64,000 nt of DNA from Cercospora beticola (taxonomy: Eukaryota > Ascomycota > Dothideomycetes > Mycosphaerellales > Mycosphaerellaceae). The position numbers and the translations under genes are program-made. Of this stretch, positions 18,907 through 29,847 are shown one piece after another; within the stretch, counting starts at the first letter, position 1; the number at the start of each line of letters is the position of its first letter. Under the pieces are notes generated by a model. The model was not told the DNA's origin. It did no database searches and saw only the letters and a program-made list of their open reading frames with translations. The stretch lies in assembly GCF_033473495.1 (NCBI RefSeq), contig NC_088936.1, positions 3,720,001 through 3,784,000 on the forward strand, written 5' to 3'.

Positions 18907-19284
18907 TCAAACCAATTCTTCCTGCCGTGTGCCCAGCACTCGTCGACCAGCCACGTAAAGGTCGGCCAGAAGTAGATGCTCTAGGGTAACGTCGTACGAT
19001 GTAAGCTCTTCTGTTGGCTTGCCTGTGCCAGAAGTGATTTTGCCCTGCAAAAGCCACTCGGTATAGACACCGAAAGCTTCGGGTTTGTCTTCCGGTAAGT
19101 CGACCTTCTTCTCCTGGCCCTCTCTCCACTCTTCCTTTAGTGCAGTCTGGAAAAATTTCGAGCTTTGCTTCAGCAGAAAGTCGTGCACCAAGAAGACCTC
19201 GGCATCGTCGCCTGTACCCACTGTGACAGTGAAAACGTTGTTCATGGTCCGTCGCCTCTGGGCAACCCGTACTTGATCCGTCAT
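18907..19284 (-). pseudogene. BTB/POZ protein D, truncated by an out-of-frame internal deletion
   Basis: An uninterrupted 125-codon frame starts MTDQVRVAQRRRTMNN and carries a full BTB core (VFTVTVGTGDDAEVFLVHD, FLLKQSSKFFQTALKEEWR, EGQEKKVDLPED, YTEWLLQGKI) with no introns. After LLADLYV, where gene C continues with about 55 more residues before FLADYFCSHGKKEVF, D jumps to sequence matching that later part but in another frame: WLVDECWAHGRKNWF can be read at about 18910-18955, continuing AEYCAEFLLELVKRKMRR to a TAA near 18838. The used frame instead ends at 18907. So a deletion of about 55 codons near 18953 shifted the frame. It may be a decaying copy, or a functional short BTB-only protein. 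Confidence 0.75.
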
Positions 19285-19827
19285 TGTGGGTGTTCGGTGT
19301 GCCGATGTATCGGCGGAAGGTGTTGATCGTGCGATTGGTTGTAGAGCCGTTGTGATATTTGAGTTCATGTTGCCGTGTGAGTCTATCGGGTGGAAAATGC
19401 GTCCTGGAGGGTCCTTAAATCTGTCGGGTGAGGAAGAAAGCTGGTATCCCAGAAAGTGAATCGCTAACAAAGTCATTGTGCAAAACAAAGGGCGGACACA
19501 AGAATTTGGACAACGATCGGGGCCAATAATGTGCAGACAAGCTCAATGGCCGTGGACGAGCAAATACGCTTACTGAACCTCGTGGTGGAGGAGCAGCTCT
19601 TGCATCAAGCCGCATGCTCTGGTATGTCTATATCACAAGCGTAAGCAGTGCCTCTCTAGCTGTGCGCATCTCGCAGCACGAAATTCCAAACCCAATTCTG
19701 TTACATCCGTGCGTCTTGGGCACCTTCTGGTGAACGCCAGTCCCATTTTCCCATCGTAAAGTCATGAATTCTGGAGGCAAGGACGCTAATCCTGCCCAGC
19801 TAATGCAAACCGCAAAACACCAGATGC
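19285..19827. other. Intergenic, upstream of BTB D
   Basis: 543 bp; promoter of D at the left and 3' flank of the Yop1-like gene at the right. No supported frame. Confidence 0.4.
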
Positions 19828-20891
19828 TCATTCTGGTTTGTCGTGAGCAGGCACGCTGTCCTTCTCACCATAGTTGCCCCAGATCCAATTGCTCCAGCCT
19901 GGCGTACCCTTGGCTGGCCGATCGTGTGGCGCACCTTCTGGTCGCGCGCGGAAGTGGTCTGGGTCTGGCATGGCTTCGTAGCCAATTTCCTCGAACTCAG
20001 ACTCTGAGCGAGATCGGTGCATGGCATCATCTCCCGGTGAGAGGTATGGCTTGCGTCCGGTAGGAGTGCGGGGCGCTCCAGATGCTGTTCGCGAACCCGA
20101 TGCCCACGCTCCAGGCATGCCATCGGCTTCAGCATCGAATGCACGAAGCAGAGTGCTAAGTCGCTCGCGTTGCTCTCTAACATAATCTTCACGCTCGGCA
20201 CCTGCCAGATGTGTTGGAATGAGGTTGCCAGATGCAGTGAGGTCGCGAGCCTGTCCGCCTTGAGAAGTGGAGTCTCCGTAAGCTTGTTGAAGTGCGCTGC
20301 CTAGCAAGCCGAGAAGCTCTGAAGTCCCCGAGCCTGACGGACCCGCTCGTGCCGATGGCAAAGCAAAACGGTTGAAGAGCTGTGTGGTGTAGCTGACATT
20401 GCGACTGACTGGCGGTGTTGGGCGTTTGGGCTCTTGTCCGAGAAACTGCACTCTGATATATTCTATGACCCTCTTGACTGCGTCCAGACCTGCCGATCGT
20501 GCCTTTTCATGTCCATCGCTGATCATGCGATCAATTTGTCGCTCATGCTCTTCCAAGAAAGGGTGGATGTAGGTTTGATAGATCCAGACGCAACCCTGCT
20601 GACCAGGGGCGACAAGGTAGAGATGCAGTCCCAAGCGGAGCCAGCTGTAGAATGGAACCCAGTAGAGGATGAAGTAGAATTGGTTCTCAACGAGGAGAAA
20701 GATGCTCAGCGTCGTCCAGTACATGAGCCATGGCGAGAGAACGCCGGGGTCGGAAGTGCGCAGGGCTTTGTAGGAGAAGAAGATGGGGAGGGCGATGGAG
20801 AACAAGGAGCTGTGCTGGAACATTAGCGAACAAGAAGAATATTGTAGAGACGATTGCCATACGTCAAGATGTCGGCTATGAAGCCGAACAT
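19828..20891 (-). CDS. TB2/DP1/HVA22 (Yop1/REEP) family ER-shaping protein (two exons)
   Basis: Exons 20891..20863 and 20809..19828 join across a 53-bp intron (GTATGG, GCTAATG branch, GCACAG) to give 336 aa starting MFGFIADILTSLFSIALPIF. These proteins form membrane hairpins that curve ER tubules. Visible: SYKALRTSDPGVLSPWLMYW, the family hallmark, then hydrophobic hairpins up to LGLHLYLVAPGQQG, then an amphipathic stretch (YIHPFLEEHERQIDRMI). It is longer than yeast Yop1 (180 aa): the extra ~160 residues are a Ser/Gly/Pro-rich, probably disordered cytosolic tail ending near WSNWIWGNYGEKDS. The long tail suggests the fungal HVA22-like branch rather than Yop1 itself. Confidence 0.88.
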
Positions 20892-21519
20892 GGCGAGAAA
20901 AGGAGGTCGGTCTGATATAGGCGGCCGGTTCGTGTGGTGGAGAATGAGGCGATGGGCGTTGCAACGAGCGAGGGGCCGTAAAGAAGAACAACAACCTTGA
21001 TATAGGTAGGTTCTAAGCGTGTTGACAAGTTTTCGTAGTGGGTCAGACCAGCTGGAGGGTCGAGGGCCAGGCAGCGACTATACGAGGCCGCGATGCTGCC
21101 AAACGGACGACGATGGAGACGCAGTCGTACAGCTCTGCCTCCAGCTCCCGCCAGAGCAACGGACATGCGACCAGCGTCACCGGCCACAGCCCCGCCAGGC
21201 TGACTAAGTCCCGGCAAACGGCCCGTGCTCCGGCAGCACGGAAACTCTGTCGGCGCCCAACAAGTCGACCGACGGTGCGCGAGCGAGCTGTGTCGTCGGT
21301 GGAGTCGCCGTCGCTGCGAGTTTGCAGCTGTCCGTCTCCGAATCACTACTGTATGTGCTCAATTGCACCTGCATGGCAAGGCCAGCACCGCGATGCGCTA
21401 GGTCTCCCCCCTCCCACACCACGATCCTCCAGATCGCCAGAACCTAGTGTCATCGGACATTCTGGGACGACCCTTCTTGACACGACCCAACTACCAAGAC
21501 CCAGATAGCCCGAGTCAAG
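20892..21519. promoter_or_regulatory. Divergent upstream region of the HVA22-like and TANGO2-like genes
   Basis: 628 bp between outward-facing start codons. Frames on both strands here are Arg/Ser-rich shadows of GC-rich leader sequence. Confidence 0.4.
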
Positions 21520-22692
21520 ATGTGTATATCGGTCCTCTCCACCTCCCATCCCGAGTACCCGTTCGTTCTCATCAGCAACCGCGACGAATACATCAATCGT
21601 CCTACGCTGGTGGCCGACTGGTGGGATGAGCCCTATGAACATATCCTGGGTGGTCGAGATACCCAGCGCAAGGAACGGGGGACATGGCTAGGCATTACTA
21701 AACAAGGCCGTATTGCCATTCTGACCAACTTCCGTGAAGAAGGCGTCGAAGTAAACAAAGACAAGTCTCGAGGCGCGATAACCAACTCATATCTCTGCGT
21801 CGATCCAGATAGCACAGAGACAGACGAAGAATACGTCCGACGATTGCTCAACGATGTCGGGATCCACGACGTCGGCGGCTTCACCTTGATATTCGGGAAA
21901 CTGCGAAGACCAAATCAAACAACAAGTCCCGAAAGCGAAGTAGGTACTCTGCGTGCTGAATCTCCTGCCGTATCAAGACTGAACATGTTGCGCGATCATC
22001 AGTCCCCCAATACCAATCCCTCTTCCCCTTCAAGAACAACCCCCAAGAAGAACCCAGCAAGCCCCTCTCTCTGCGGCTCCGCCGCCTCAGGCCTCGCCGT
22101 GATCAGCAATCGCACAGAAACAGCCTCCTCACTCAAATGCATCGCAACCCACATTGGCGAAACCCATGGCTTGAGCAACAGCCACTTCGGCGACGTGACT
22201 TGGCCCAAAGTCGTCCACGGCGAACTCCGTCTCCAACAAACCATCAAAATGGACGTTCTTCGCGGCGGTGACGAAGCGAAGTTCATCGAAGGTCTTTTCG
22301 ATATCCTCTGCGTCGACACATTACCCAATCGAAAGGAAACGGAAAATTGGGATGAGTATGTCCGACATATGCGTGATTCAATCATGATTCCGCCGGCGAA
22401 AGGTGAGCTGGCGAAGCAAATGGCGGGGTACATTCCTGCTTCGACGAGTTTGAAAGCGAGCGCGGGGACGGCGAAACCTCCAGAACCGGAACCGGAGAGC
22501 TCTACGGCACAGACTGCGAGCGGAAGTGTTGCGGAGACGTCGTATGGGACTTCGAAGCAGACTGTGATTCTGGTCAACAAGCAGGGCAAAGTCACGTACG
22601 TGGAAAGAACATTGTATGACCAGCATGGAACGCCCATACCGGAAGGGAAAGGAGATGTGAGATTTGAGTTTGATATTGACGGTTGGTCATAG
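21520..22692 (+). CDS. NRDE/TANGO2 family protein
   Basis: Single exon of 390 aa starting MCISVLSTSHPEYPFVLISNRDEY. The family hallmark NRDE lies at ~20-23, followed by the usual GGRDTQRKERGTWLGITKQGRIAILTNFR. TANGO2 homologues occur in cytosol and mitochondria and have been linked to secretion, lipid metabolism and haem handling; the biochemical role is not settled. A Ser/Pro/Thr-rich insertion (~145-190) splits the domain, common in fungal versions. The C-terminal part (KQTVILVNKQGKVTYVERTLYD...) is also conserved in fungal homologues. It is convergent with the sugar transporter, 86 bp between the stops. Confidence 0.9.
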   Translation: MCISVLSTSHPEYPFVLISNRDEYINRPTLVADWWDEPYEHILGGRDTQRKERGTWLGITKQGRIAILTNFREEGVEVNKDKSRGAITNSYLCVDPDSTETDEEYVRRLLNDVGIHDVGGFTLIFGKLRRPNQTTSPESEVGTLRAESPAVSRLNMLRDHQSPNTNPSSPSRTTPKKNPASPSLCGSAASGLAVISNRTETASSLKCIATHIGETHGLSNSHFGDVTWPKVVHGELRLQQTIKMDVLRGGDEAKFIEGLFDILCVDTLPNRKETENWDEYVRHMRDSIMIPPAKGELAKQMAGYIPASTSLKASAGTAKPPEPEPESSTAQTASGSVAETSYGTSKQTVILVNKQGKVTYVERTLYDQHGTPIPEGKGDVRFEFDIDGWS

Positions 22693-22777
22693 TATGTTGC
22701 GCGTTGCGTTGTATCAGTCGTAGCACTTCCCATTCATCATTCATCACAATGCAGCTGCTGTTACTCGCCGCTACTGT

Positions 22778-24459
22778 TCACTTTCCAGTTCGCACTCTTT
22801 CCTCACCACTCTCCCTTTCATCCCTCTCACCCTCGTCGAATTGCATTCCGCCCTTCTCACCGCCCGCGGCAACGCTCGCTCGTCTAACAGCGTCCTTCAT
22901 ATCCTCCTCGCCAATGACGGTTGGCAATGTACCCATCGCCCTTCCCTCACCAAATAGCAGATCGATCCCCTCCAAACTCAGCCCATTGGTCTCCTTGAAG
23001 AAGATCCAAATCACCGGGATCGTGATCACAATATTGAACGCGACAAAGATAAAATAGTACTTCCAACCAATCTCTCCCAAAGCCGTCGGCGAGATTTGCG
23101 AGATGAATGTCGCGCACAGCCAATTCCCAATTCCAGTCGCAAAAGCATTTCCTCGTCCACGAATTTGCATGGGCATGATCTCAGACATGTAGACCCAAGA
23201 GATCGGTCCAAATGAGCAACTGAAGATGACAGAGACGAGGAAGAGGAAGAAAACACCAGCGATGGATAGGCCGTGTCTGTCGCCGTTGGGGTTCTGAGAA
23301 TTGATCACAGCTTCGCAGATCAGTGCGAGGGTGATTCCGATGGCACCCATGATGAGCGGTCGCTTACGTCCCACACGATCGAGGATGAAGAAGATGAAAA
23401 TGGCATTGGCGATGGGACCGACGCAGTTGTAGATTCCTGCGACGAGGATAGCGCGGGAGCCGGTGATGCCGAGGGATTCGTACATGATGGTCTGGTAGTA
23501 GCCGATTGCGTTGATTCCTGGAAGGATAGTCAGCAAAGGTGCGATAAAGTTGGCGCCCTCATCTTGTGCACTTACCGGAGAATTGAGTAAAGACCTGAAC
23601 AAGAGTACCGTGAATCAGTCTTGTTCGCCACTGCGGGACCGTGAACATAATGCGCCATCCAGGGACAGTAATAGCCTTCTCCGCAGAAATGGTCGCAACG
23701 ATTTCATTGTATTCTTGCTGCAGCCAGTCGTTGTTTGTCCCGTCGTAATGGAGTCGTTTCAGAATCTTGAATCCATCCTCTGATCGGTCATTCTCGATGA
23801 GCCAGCGAGGGCTCTCAGGCAGCCAGACGAAACCAACTAGCAGCATGAGTGCAGGCAGGATTTGGAAGGCTAGCGGGAAACGCCACTGAACAGAGTTGTC
23901 ATCTGGTGCGTGGTGGCATCCATAGCCGATCCAAGTCGACACGATGAAACCAATTCCGATCATCTGTTGTGTGAGACCGACGATCAGACCACGCATTTTG
24001 GGGTGAGCGCATTCAGCTTGATAGACAGGAATCGACATAGACATCAGCCCAACAGCCCAGCCTGCGATGATTCGACCGATCAAGATCATGGCCAGGTTGA
24101 CTGCTGCACATTGCAAGATAGCGCCGACAGCTGCGATCAGAGCTCCGATTTGTACAGTCTTCTTTCTTCCGTAGCGGTCCATGGTAAGGCCTCCCATCAG
24201 CGCGCCGAAGACTGCTCCACCGGAGAAGGTACTGTTGATGGCGCCAATGATGGGACTAGTCTTTACGGTATTGAAGTAGTTCAGGAAGTGTGGCGAGGCA
24301 ATGACATCGGTCATAACACCGCTGTCGTAACCGAACAGAAACGACCTGGCTATTGTCAGTCTCTCTGTGTACAGCATGTCAGTACACCTCAGTGTAACCA
24401 TACCCAGTCGCGGCAAACATAGCCAGAAGCACATTGTAAAGATTCGTCTTGAAAGCCAT
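22778..24459 (-). CDS. MFS sugar transporter (three exons)
   Basis: Exons 24459..24404, 24345..23576 and 23517..22778 give 521 aa; both introns are 58 bp. It is a plasma-membrane proton symporter or facilitator of the sugar porter family. Visible: start MAFKTNLYNVLLAMFAATGSFLFGYDSGV with TM1, the loop motif DRYGRKK, PVYQAECAHPKMRG after TM4, the central motif PESPRWL, then INAIGYYQTIMYESLG in TM7, DRVGRKRP, YMSEIMPMQIRGRGNA and KETNGLSLEGIDLLF after TM12. Both duplicated half-signatures are present, so the protein looks complete. Substrate cannot be told from sequence; monosaccharides are most likely. Confidence 0.93.
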
Positions 24460-26571
24460 CTTGTCGATCAGCCTTCGCAAACGGCTTCTTTGCTCTCTGC
24501 TTTCGTCCGCCGCAGGACTACTCGACTGCAGCTCAGACTCCATCATGGACGCGCATGGATCGTATATATCATCCGTACAACTGTGCCTCCCCTCTCACGA
24601 GTTTAGCCTCACGGCACTCTCGCTGTAATGATGTACGTCAAAGGCCATGCAGGGAGCTTGGGGGCAAGCGTCTTCTTCCACCAATCGTCCCACTTAGTGT
24701 GGCGATGATCAGTGCCTTCTAGCCCGTGTGGGAAGGCACTAGTGCGGAGAAGTGAAGATGGCCACGCGGGCGGTCTGCCGAGCGGTTGGACGACATGTCG
24801 TGTACATGCTGTGTCACGTTGTGTGTTCGTGCATGGAAGGATTCTTGTGGTACGCGGAGGGCCAGGCATTGCTTGTTCGCGGTCGGCTCCACGGCAGGAT
24901 TTGGGCGAGCGTTTGGTGTTCTGAATGGAGGAAGGTTTGGGAGTTGCGGGAGTCGGCCCGTCTTGGCTCTTGCTTGCTCCTTTCTTTGCAGTGCACACTG
25001 CACTTGCATCTTCCTCCGTTTCATAACAGGTCGTGGACTGCACGATTCTTCGTGAATTGCCCGCTGGGAAGATACAAAATGTTATGTTTGCTTGTTGGTC
25101 GAGATGATCTCCCCGCAAACTCTGGCTGTCGGACGGACGCCTCCCAGGACAGTCGTGGCAAAAGGATGCGTGGACGACACCAGAAATTCAGAGAGAGCCT
25201 ATCTTCGACCCGAACCCGGATCACTGCGAGCAGAGAGGTTCATATCCGCAGAACTTTAGTATACACAAATCAAGCAACGCTTTCCAAATGACTCTGGACT
25301 CATCTTTTCGCTGAAGTGCGGCGATGCAACTTCACGATGCTTGGATTACCTCCGACAGGCTGATACAGCACATCTGTGCAGCTTAGTCAAGCTGGACAGC
25401 AGACAAAGATGTGTTTGCACAGAGAGAACAACGGAAATGCCGCTAGATTCCGATATCTCTGAGAGCTTGCCATAATGAGTTCGCGCAGCTTTGCTCAGCT
25501 CAGGAGCAGACAAACATCTGTCCTTGCAGAGATGGCAACAAAATTGTCACGAGGAAGTCTATCTCTCTGAAATTTGCTTGAGCGATCTGGTGCAAAATCT
25601 TCATGCTGAGCGGCATAGAACACCCTGCTTCTTCGGAGAAAGAGGTGCTTTTCTGGTATCATCGACGTTCTCGGTCGAGCATCCGCTGCAAGATCCAGGC
25701 CAGGGCCATGTTGAGGAGCTGGGAGCCGGCTATCGTTTTAGGAAAAGGGTGCTTTCTTGCTATTTTCAGCTAGGACCAGTCGTCTCTCGGATGGATGTGC
25801 AATCCAAGATCTTGGCCGGGTCCAGTTTGAGAAGCTGAGAACCGTCTGTTATACCGGAGAAATGAGTTGATTCCTTGCGACCGAGGACGGGTACTAGTTG
25901 TCTCTCGGACGAGTGTGCATTGCAGGATCCTGGCCGGACCAAGTTCAGGAGCTGGGAACCGTCTACTGTTCCGGAGAAAGAGGTAATTTTCTGGTAGAAG
26001 TTCAGAAAGAGGAGTTGAGTGAGAGCACCCGGAACACCGTAGTGTCAACCATTCACATTCGACACGAAGCTGTCTCTGGGAGCCAAGCTGAGACGGCGCG
26101 ACCTGCTATAGATCGACCGACTGATTTTGACCGAACTGAAATCAGAGACACGAGACGCAGTCAGCTTTCTCAGGAAATTTGATCAAGCGCGAATCCGACG
26201 ATTTGGACTAGCGATGGCATGGAGCTATTGTTCATTGACGGAGTGACGCCAACCGACCTCTCCGTGAAACAGCAGCTCTGCAATCTGGCCCATTTCCGCA
26301 CCTGCTGCCTTCCAGAACGGACCGGTAACGGAGACACTCGATATCGCGATCCAATTTCTGCTCCGACTGCGATTCAAGATGTCCTGGAAAGGCATTCGCG
26401 ATGGCTCAGCATCGATCAAGCTTGTGGAGTCAGCATGGCAGCACCTGAATCACTCTGCCATCCGATCCTGGCTGCAAGCTCAGACGATTGACACGGGACG
26501 GCAGCGTACCCAACAGGAAAATAGAGACAAACCTAACAATTTGCAAATTCGTGTCTATCGGAAGTGAGACA
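24460..26571. other. Gene-poor spacer containing degenerate tandem repeats
   Basis: 2.1 kb with no supported gene. The part at about 25330-26000 is repetitive (separate entry). The part at 26180-26570 lies just past the 3' end of the F-box gene and has only short frames. Confidence 0.5.
25575..26000. repeat. Degenerate tandem repeat, about 117-bp period, three to four units
   Basis: Aligned anchors recur: AAGATCCAGGCC at 25691, AAGATCTTGGCC at 25807 and AGGATCCTGGCC at 25925, giving spacings of 116 and 118 bp. Each is followed about 22 bp on by GAG(A)AGCTG(A/G)GA(A/G)CC and then a GGAGAAA-type motif (25628, 25737, 25852, 25969). Two further, more diverged units sharing CAGACAAA and TTGCA(C/G)AGAGA occur at about 25400 and 25515. 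Unit identity looks moderate, so the array is old. No clean frame runs through it. Confidence 0.65.
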
Positions 26572-28389
26572 CTAACGCCGCAAAACGTACTCACCGAATT
26601 GCCAAACCTCTTCTCCATCCCCATCTTCGGTGAGGACGGCGCCCATCTGACCTGCCAGTGCCTCGAACACGGCACGATCCACCCAGAAGCACTCGAAATC
26701 GTACTCCTGGCAGGTCCGATGACACTGCCGTACGCCGTCCTCACCGATTTCCGACCCCAGACACCTTCCCTTGCCATTGTGGGTTCGGCTAACGATATTG
26801 AGCTGGAATTTCACCAGCTGTTGTCCCATCTCTGCTCTGATCGTCCGCAGCGAGGACTCCATCACGGGCGCGATCTCTGGCAGCTTTGATCGCGCCAGCA
26901 AGCAGAGGCGGTCCAGAGACACGCTTTGCAGTGTGCTCCGGTGTCTCCGGAGAAACGGCAGGAGCTTTTCGGCGTCGAGGAAATCGGACAGCGGGCCCAC
27001 CTTGCCCGTCAGGGTGAGCTCGCGCAGCTTGGGGAAATTGCCGTGCTCCAGGATGATGTCGACTGCACGCTTGCACGCATCGCCACTTTGATGGGCATAG
27101 CTTTCTTTGAGCGGCCAGAAAATGTTCGAGATGCTGAGCACTTCAAGGTTTTTGGCCCTCTCGCTCACTATGAATATTTGGTCAGCCTCTGTCTACGGTC
27201 TTCATATCGTTGAATACTCACGGGTTTGCCAGATATGGAAGCCTGTCCCGTCATCTTCATTGAGCGTATCCGTAGAGATGTGGAGACTGAGACGAACCAG
27301 ATTTGGACCGATCACATCTAGAGCCTCCACTGGTGCCTCGAGCTTCGGATGCAAGAAGAATGGCAAAGAATCATTATGCTCAGATGTGCCAATACCAATC
27401 GACGATGGCTTTTTGTCCAGGCCCGCCACAGCTTCAAGAAATGCCGATGTGCCTTCTATAGTGGATGAGCAAATTCTCTGTGCGAAGCAGTCGTAGAACA
27501 GCTGCGAGTTTTTGTCGCTGAAAATTGGTCGGCGATGCCAGTGAGATTTGAACCATTGTCTTCCGTGAGAGAGCCAGCAGTCGTTCAGTCCAGGTCCCGA
27601 TATCTCCTGTCCCATCACGACACTTTCCAACCTCGTCAAGCGCGACATCCCCTGACGCAGCTCTTCCACAGCTTGCTGATGTGTTTCCGGGTCAATCCAC
27701 TGCATGTCATGAGGTCCTCCGATGTACACCTGCGGTCGAAGCTCCTCAATAGTTGTTACTATCTCTGGCTCCACTGGACCTTCGTGCCGCGAGTAGAAAT
27801 CTATGTTTCTCTCAACACTGGCGTCCTCTTTCCGCAAAGCGTCGCAGCCTGTCTTGACAGCGTCCAAGTCAATTCTATTGTCAACATCTCCCCATGCCTG
27901 GGCAACGAAGAAGACCTCCTGGATGAACTGCTGGAAGTACGCGCTCTTGCAAATTTTTCTGAACGTGCGGAGTGAGCGTGTTGTTGGCGAGACGTAGACG
28001 CGTTTCATATCGCTCTTCAGGATGTCATCGACGAAAGTCTGATGGTCCTTACTGAGGACAGCGCGAAGCTGGATTTTGTCTGAAAGATTGAGATGGCTGG
28101 CGACCGCCCATATGAGCTCCGCTGGAAGTTCTGAGAAGTGATCGATGGCTGGGTCTGTATCTGCCTCCTCGACTGGCCGCGCTTGCTGATGTGAAACCTT
28201 TCCGTTGTGTAGGTCGTGCTCGTTGCTCGCCTTGATCTCCGTTTCAGGCTGATGTGGTGCTCCAATGCATTCTTCCGACTGGTCTGCTGCTCCAACGCGT
28301 TCTCCTGACTGGTGCGTTGCTCCAATGCGTTCTCCTGACTGATGCGCTGGACCTCCCTCAGACACTTGAAGTATCTCTGATGGCGACAT
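26572..28389 (-). CDS. F-box-like protein with N-terminal decapeptide repeats (two exons)
   Basis: Exons 28389..27222 and 27167..26572 join across a 54-bp intron (GTGAGT...CATAG) to give 587 aa; 28389 is the first ATG in frame. An F-box-like segment (HFSELPAELIWAVASHLNLSDKIQLRAVLSKDHQTF) lies at ~85-120; such modules bind Skp1 in SCF ubiquitin ligases. After it come alternating helices and strands with scattered leucine-rich segments (NLVRLSLHIST, NLEVLSISNIFWPL, KLRELTLTGKVGPL), as in fungal F-box/LRR-like proteins; these would bind substrates. Residues ~10-45 are three to four copies of HQSGERIGA-type repeats encoded by a 30-bp minisatellite. Substrate unknown. Confidence 0.8.
28241..28350. 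repeat. Coding minisatellite, 30-bp unit, three full copies
   Basis: Units begin TCCAATGCATTC (28261), TCCAACGCGTTC (28291) and TCCAATGCGTTC (28321), exactly 30 bp apart, with a partial unit before the first. They encode the decapeptide repeats near the N-terminus of the F-box protein. A 30-bp unit keeps the frame when copy number changes. Confidence 0.85.
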
Positions 28390-29847
28390 ACTGAGAACTT
28401 TGCGGTCGTGGCAGGGCGGTGCGAGAGCTGTAGGGTGCTTCTGCGGGGGAAGCGCAATATGTCGAGCGTGCGGGAACCAAGTAGACGGTAAGGAACTGCA
28501 ATAAGAAGATAAGACGTGCCTGATGAGGGTGAACAATCGATGCTGGAGGTGATTTGCGCAGCGAAAGGTGGCAATGGATGTGTTGAGCAAGTCGAGGGGA
28601 GCGAGAAATTGACTGTGCGGCTGCTGACTTCACCTGGACACAAACAGAAGAGCTCAGGGTCAGCCCGCGATGCGGCCTTCTCCTCAACTGACGTGCAGCT
28701 TTCACTTCATCGATCTGACCAAGCGTGTAGCATTATACAATGAGCGAGTGAACCGTTGGCGCACTCATTGGACAGCACGCCTTGTCTGGTATCCTTCCAA
28801 GAGGAACAACCAGTATGCGCCATGCTGACGATGCCTTCAGCAACATGCGTGCCTCTCCTTCGAGCCCATGCGGGCGGACATCAGAAACCCAACGACTGAC
28901 ACCGACTCCGATCGCTTCATCCTCAGTATCGACGCTTTTGACCATCACTCCTTCTCTCAATGCCAACGCGATTTCACGGCCTATTCGCTTTCGAAGGCAA
29001 CGCCACGCGCAACGATCGACTTCCTGTCAACAATTACAGTAGAGTGACCAACGATGAGATTCCGCCTTCACAACGAAGGGATGGCGGTCGACCATAGTTT
29101 TCAAAGCTCGAGGCGGAAACACTGGCATGCAGGATCTGGAGACTCGGGGAAGGCTGTGTCTGGCAGCTCAGGCTGTGCGGCAACTATGGTAGGGACGGGA
29201 CAAGTTGCTGGCCAGCGACAAACAAAGAAACACCATAGGCGGGGATGGACGAGAGCGGCAATACGTTCAGGGCCAGGGCTACCGTGCAGCGTCTCTTTGA
29301 AGCTGATGGCGAACAAAGAGCAGCAACTACTCTTCTGCAACGAGTCTCTGGTCTCATGTCCCTGATGCTTGAGAGAAAATGGCAGTGCCGCCCTGTCTGC
29401 GAACAGCATCGGCGCAAGAGCATGCGGCACTGGACGGGCTCTTTGGTAGGATAACGTGACACGCTTGACCTTTTGGTAGCATGTCTTTCCTCCCTTGACT
29501 GTTGTACCATATCCTACAGTAGTGATCGCTACAAGGATATGCTGGCTGATCCTCGCGTCGACGATGGATCCCTGCAGGTTCCTGTTGACACCGCCTTGCA
29601 AGACTGTCGCGACGGGCAACAAAGACCTTGCAATATTCACGACATCAAGCTTGCTAGGCAGCAAACGAGCGGATTGCTGATTTGTTGCAGAATAACGCCA
29701 GCCGTGAGGCTGTCTGGGGCAATGTCTGACCCTCGATGTGTACAAGCATCATTTTAGACGACGCGCTTCTTGTGTTTGCGACGTCTGAATGACCAACAAA
29801 CAACACACTCACCACACTTACAGATCGCAGAATCTTTTAGCAGAGCA
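28390..29847. other. Divergent upstream region of the F-box gene and an unknown gene
   Basis: 1.46 kb between outward-facing starts. Frames of 60-214 codons occur, the longest on the minus strand at 29101-29745, but none has a domain, a signal peptide or splice continuity. Nothing else seen. Confidence 0.45.
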
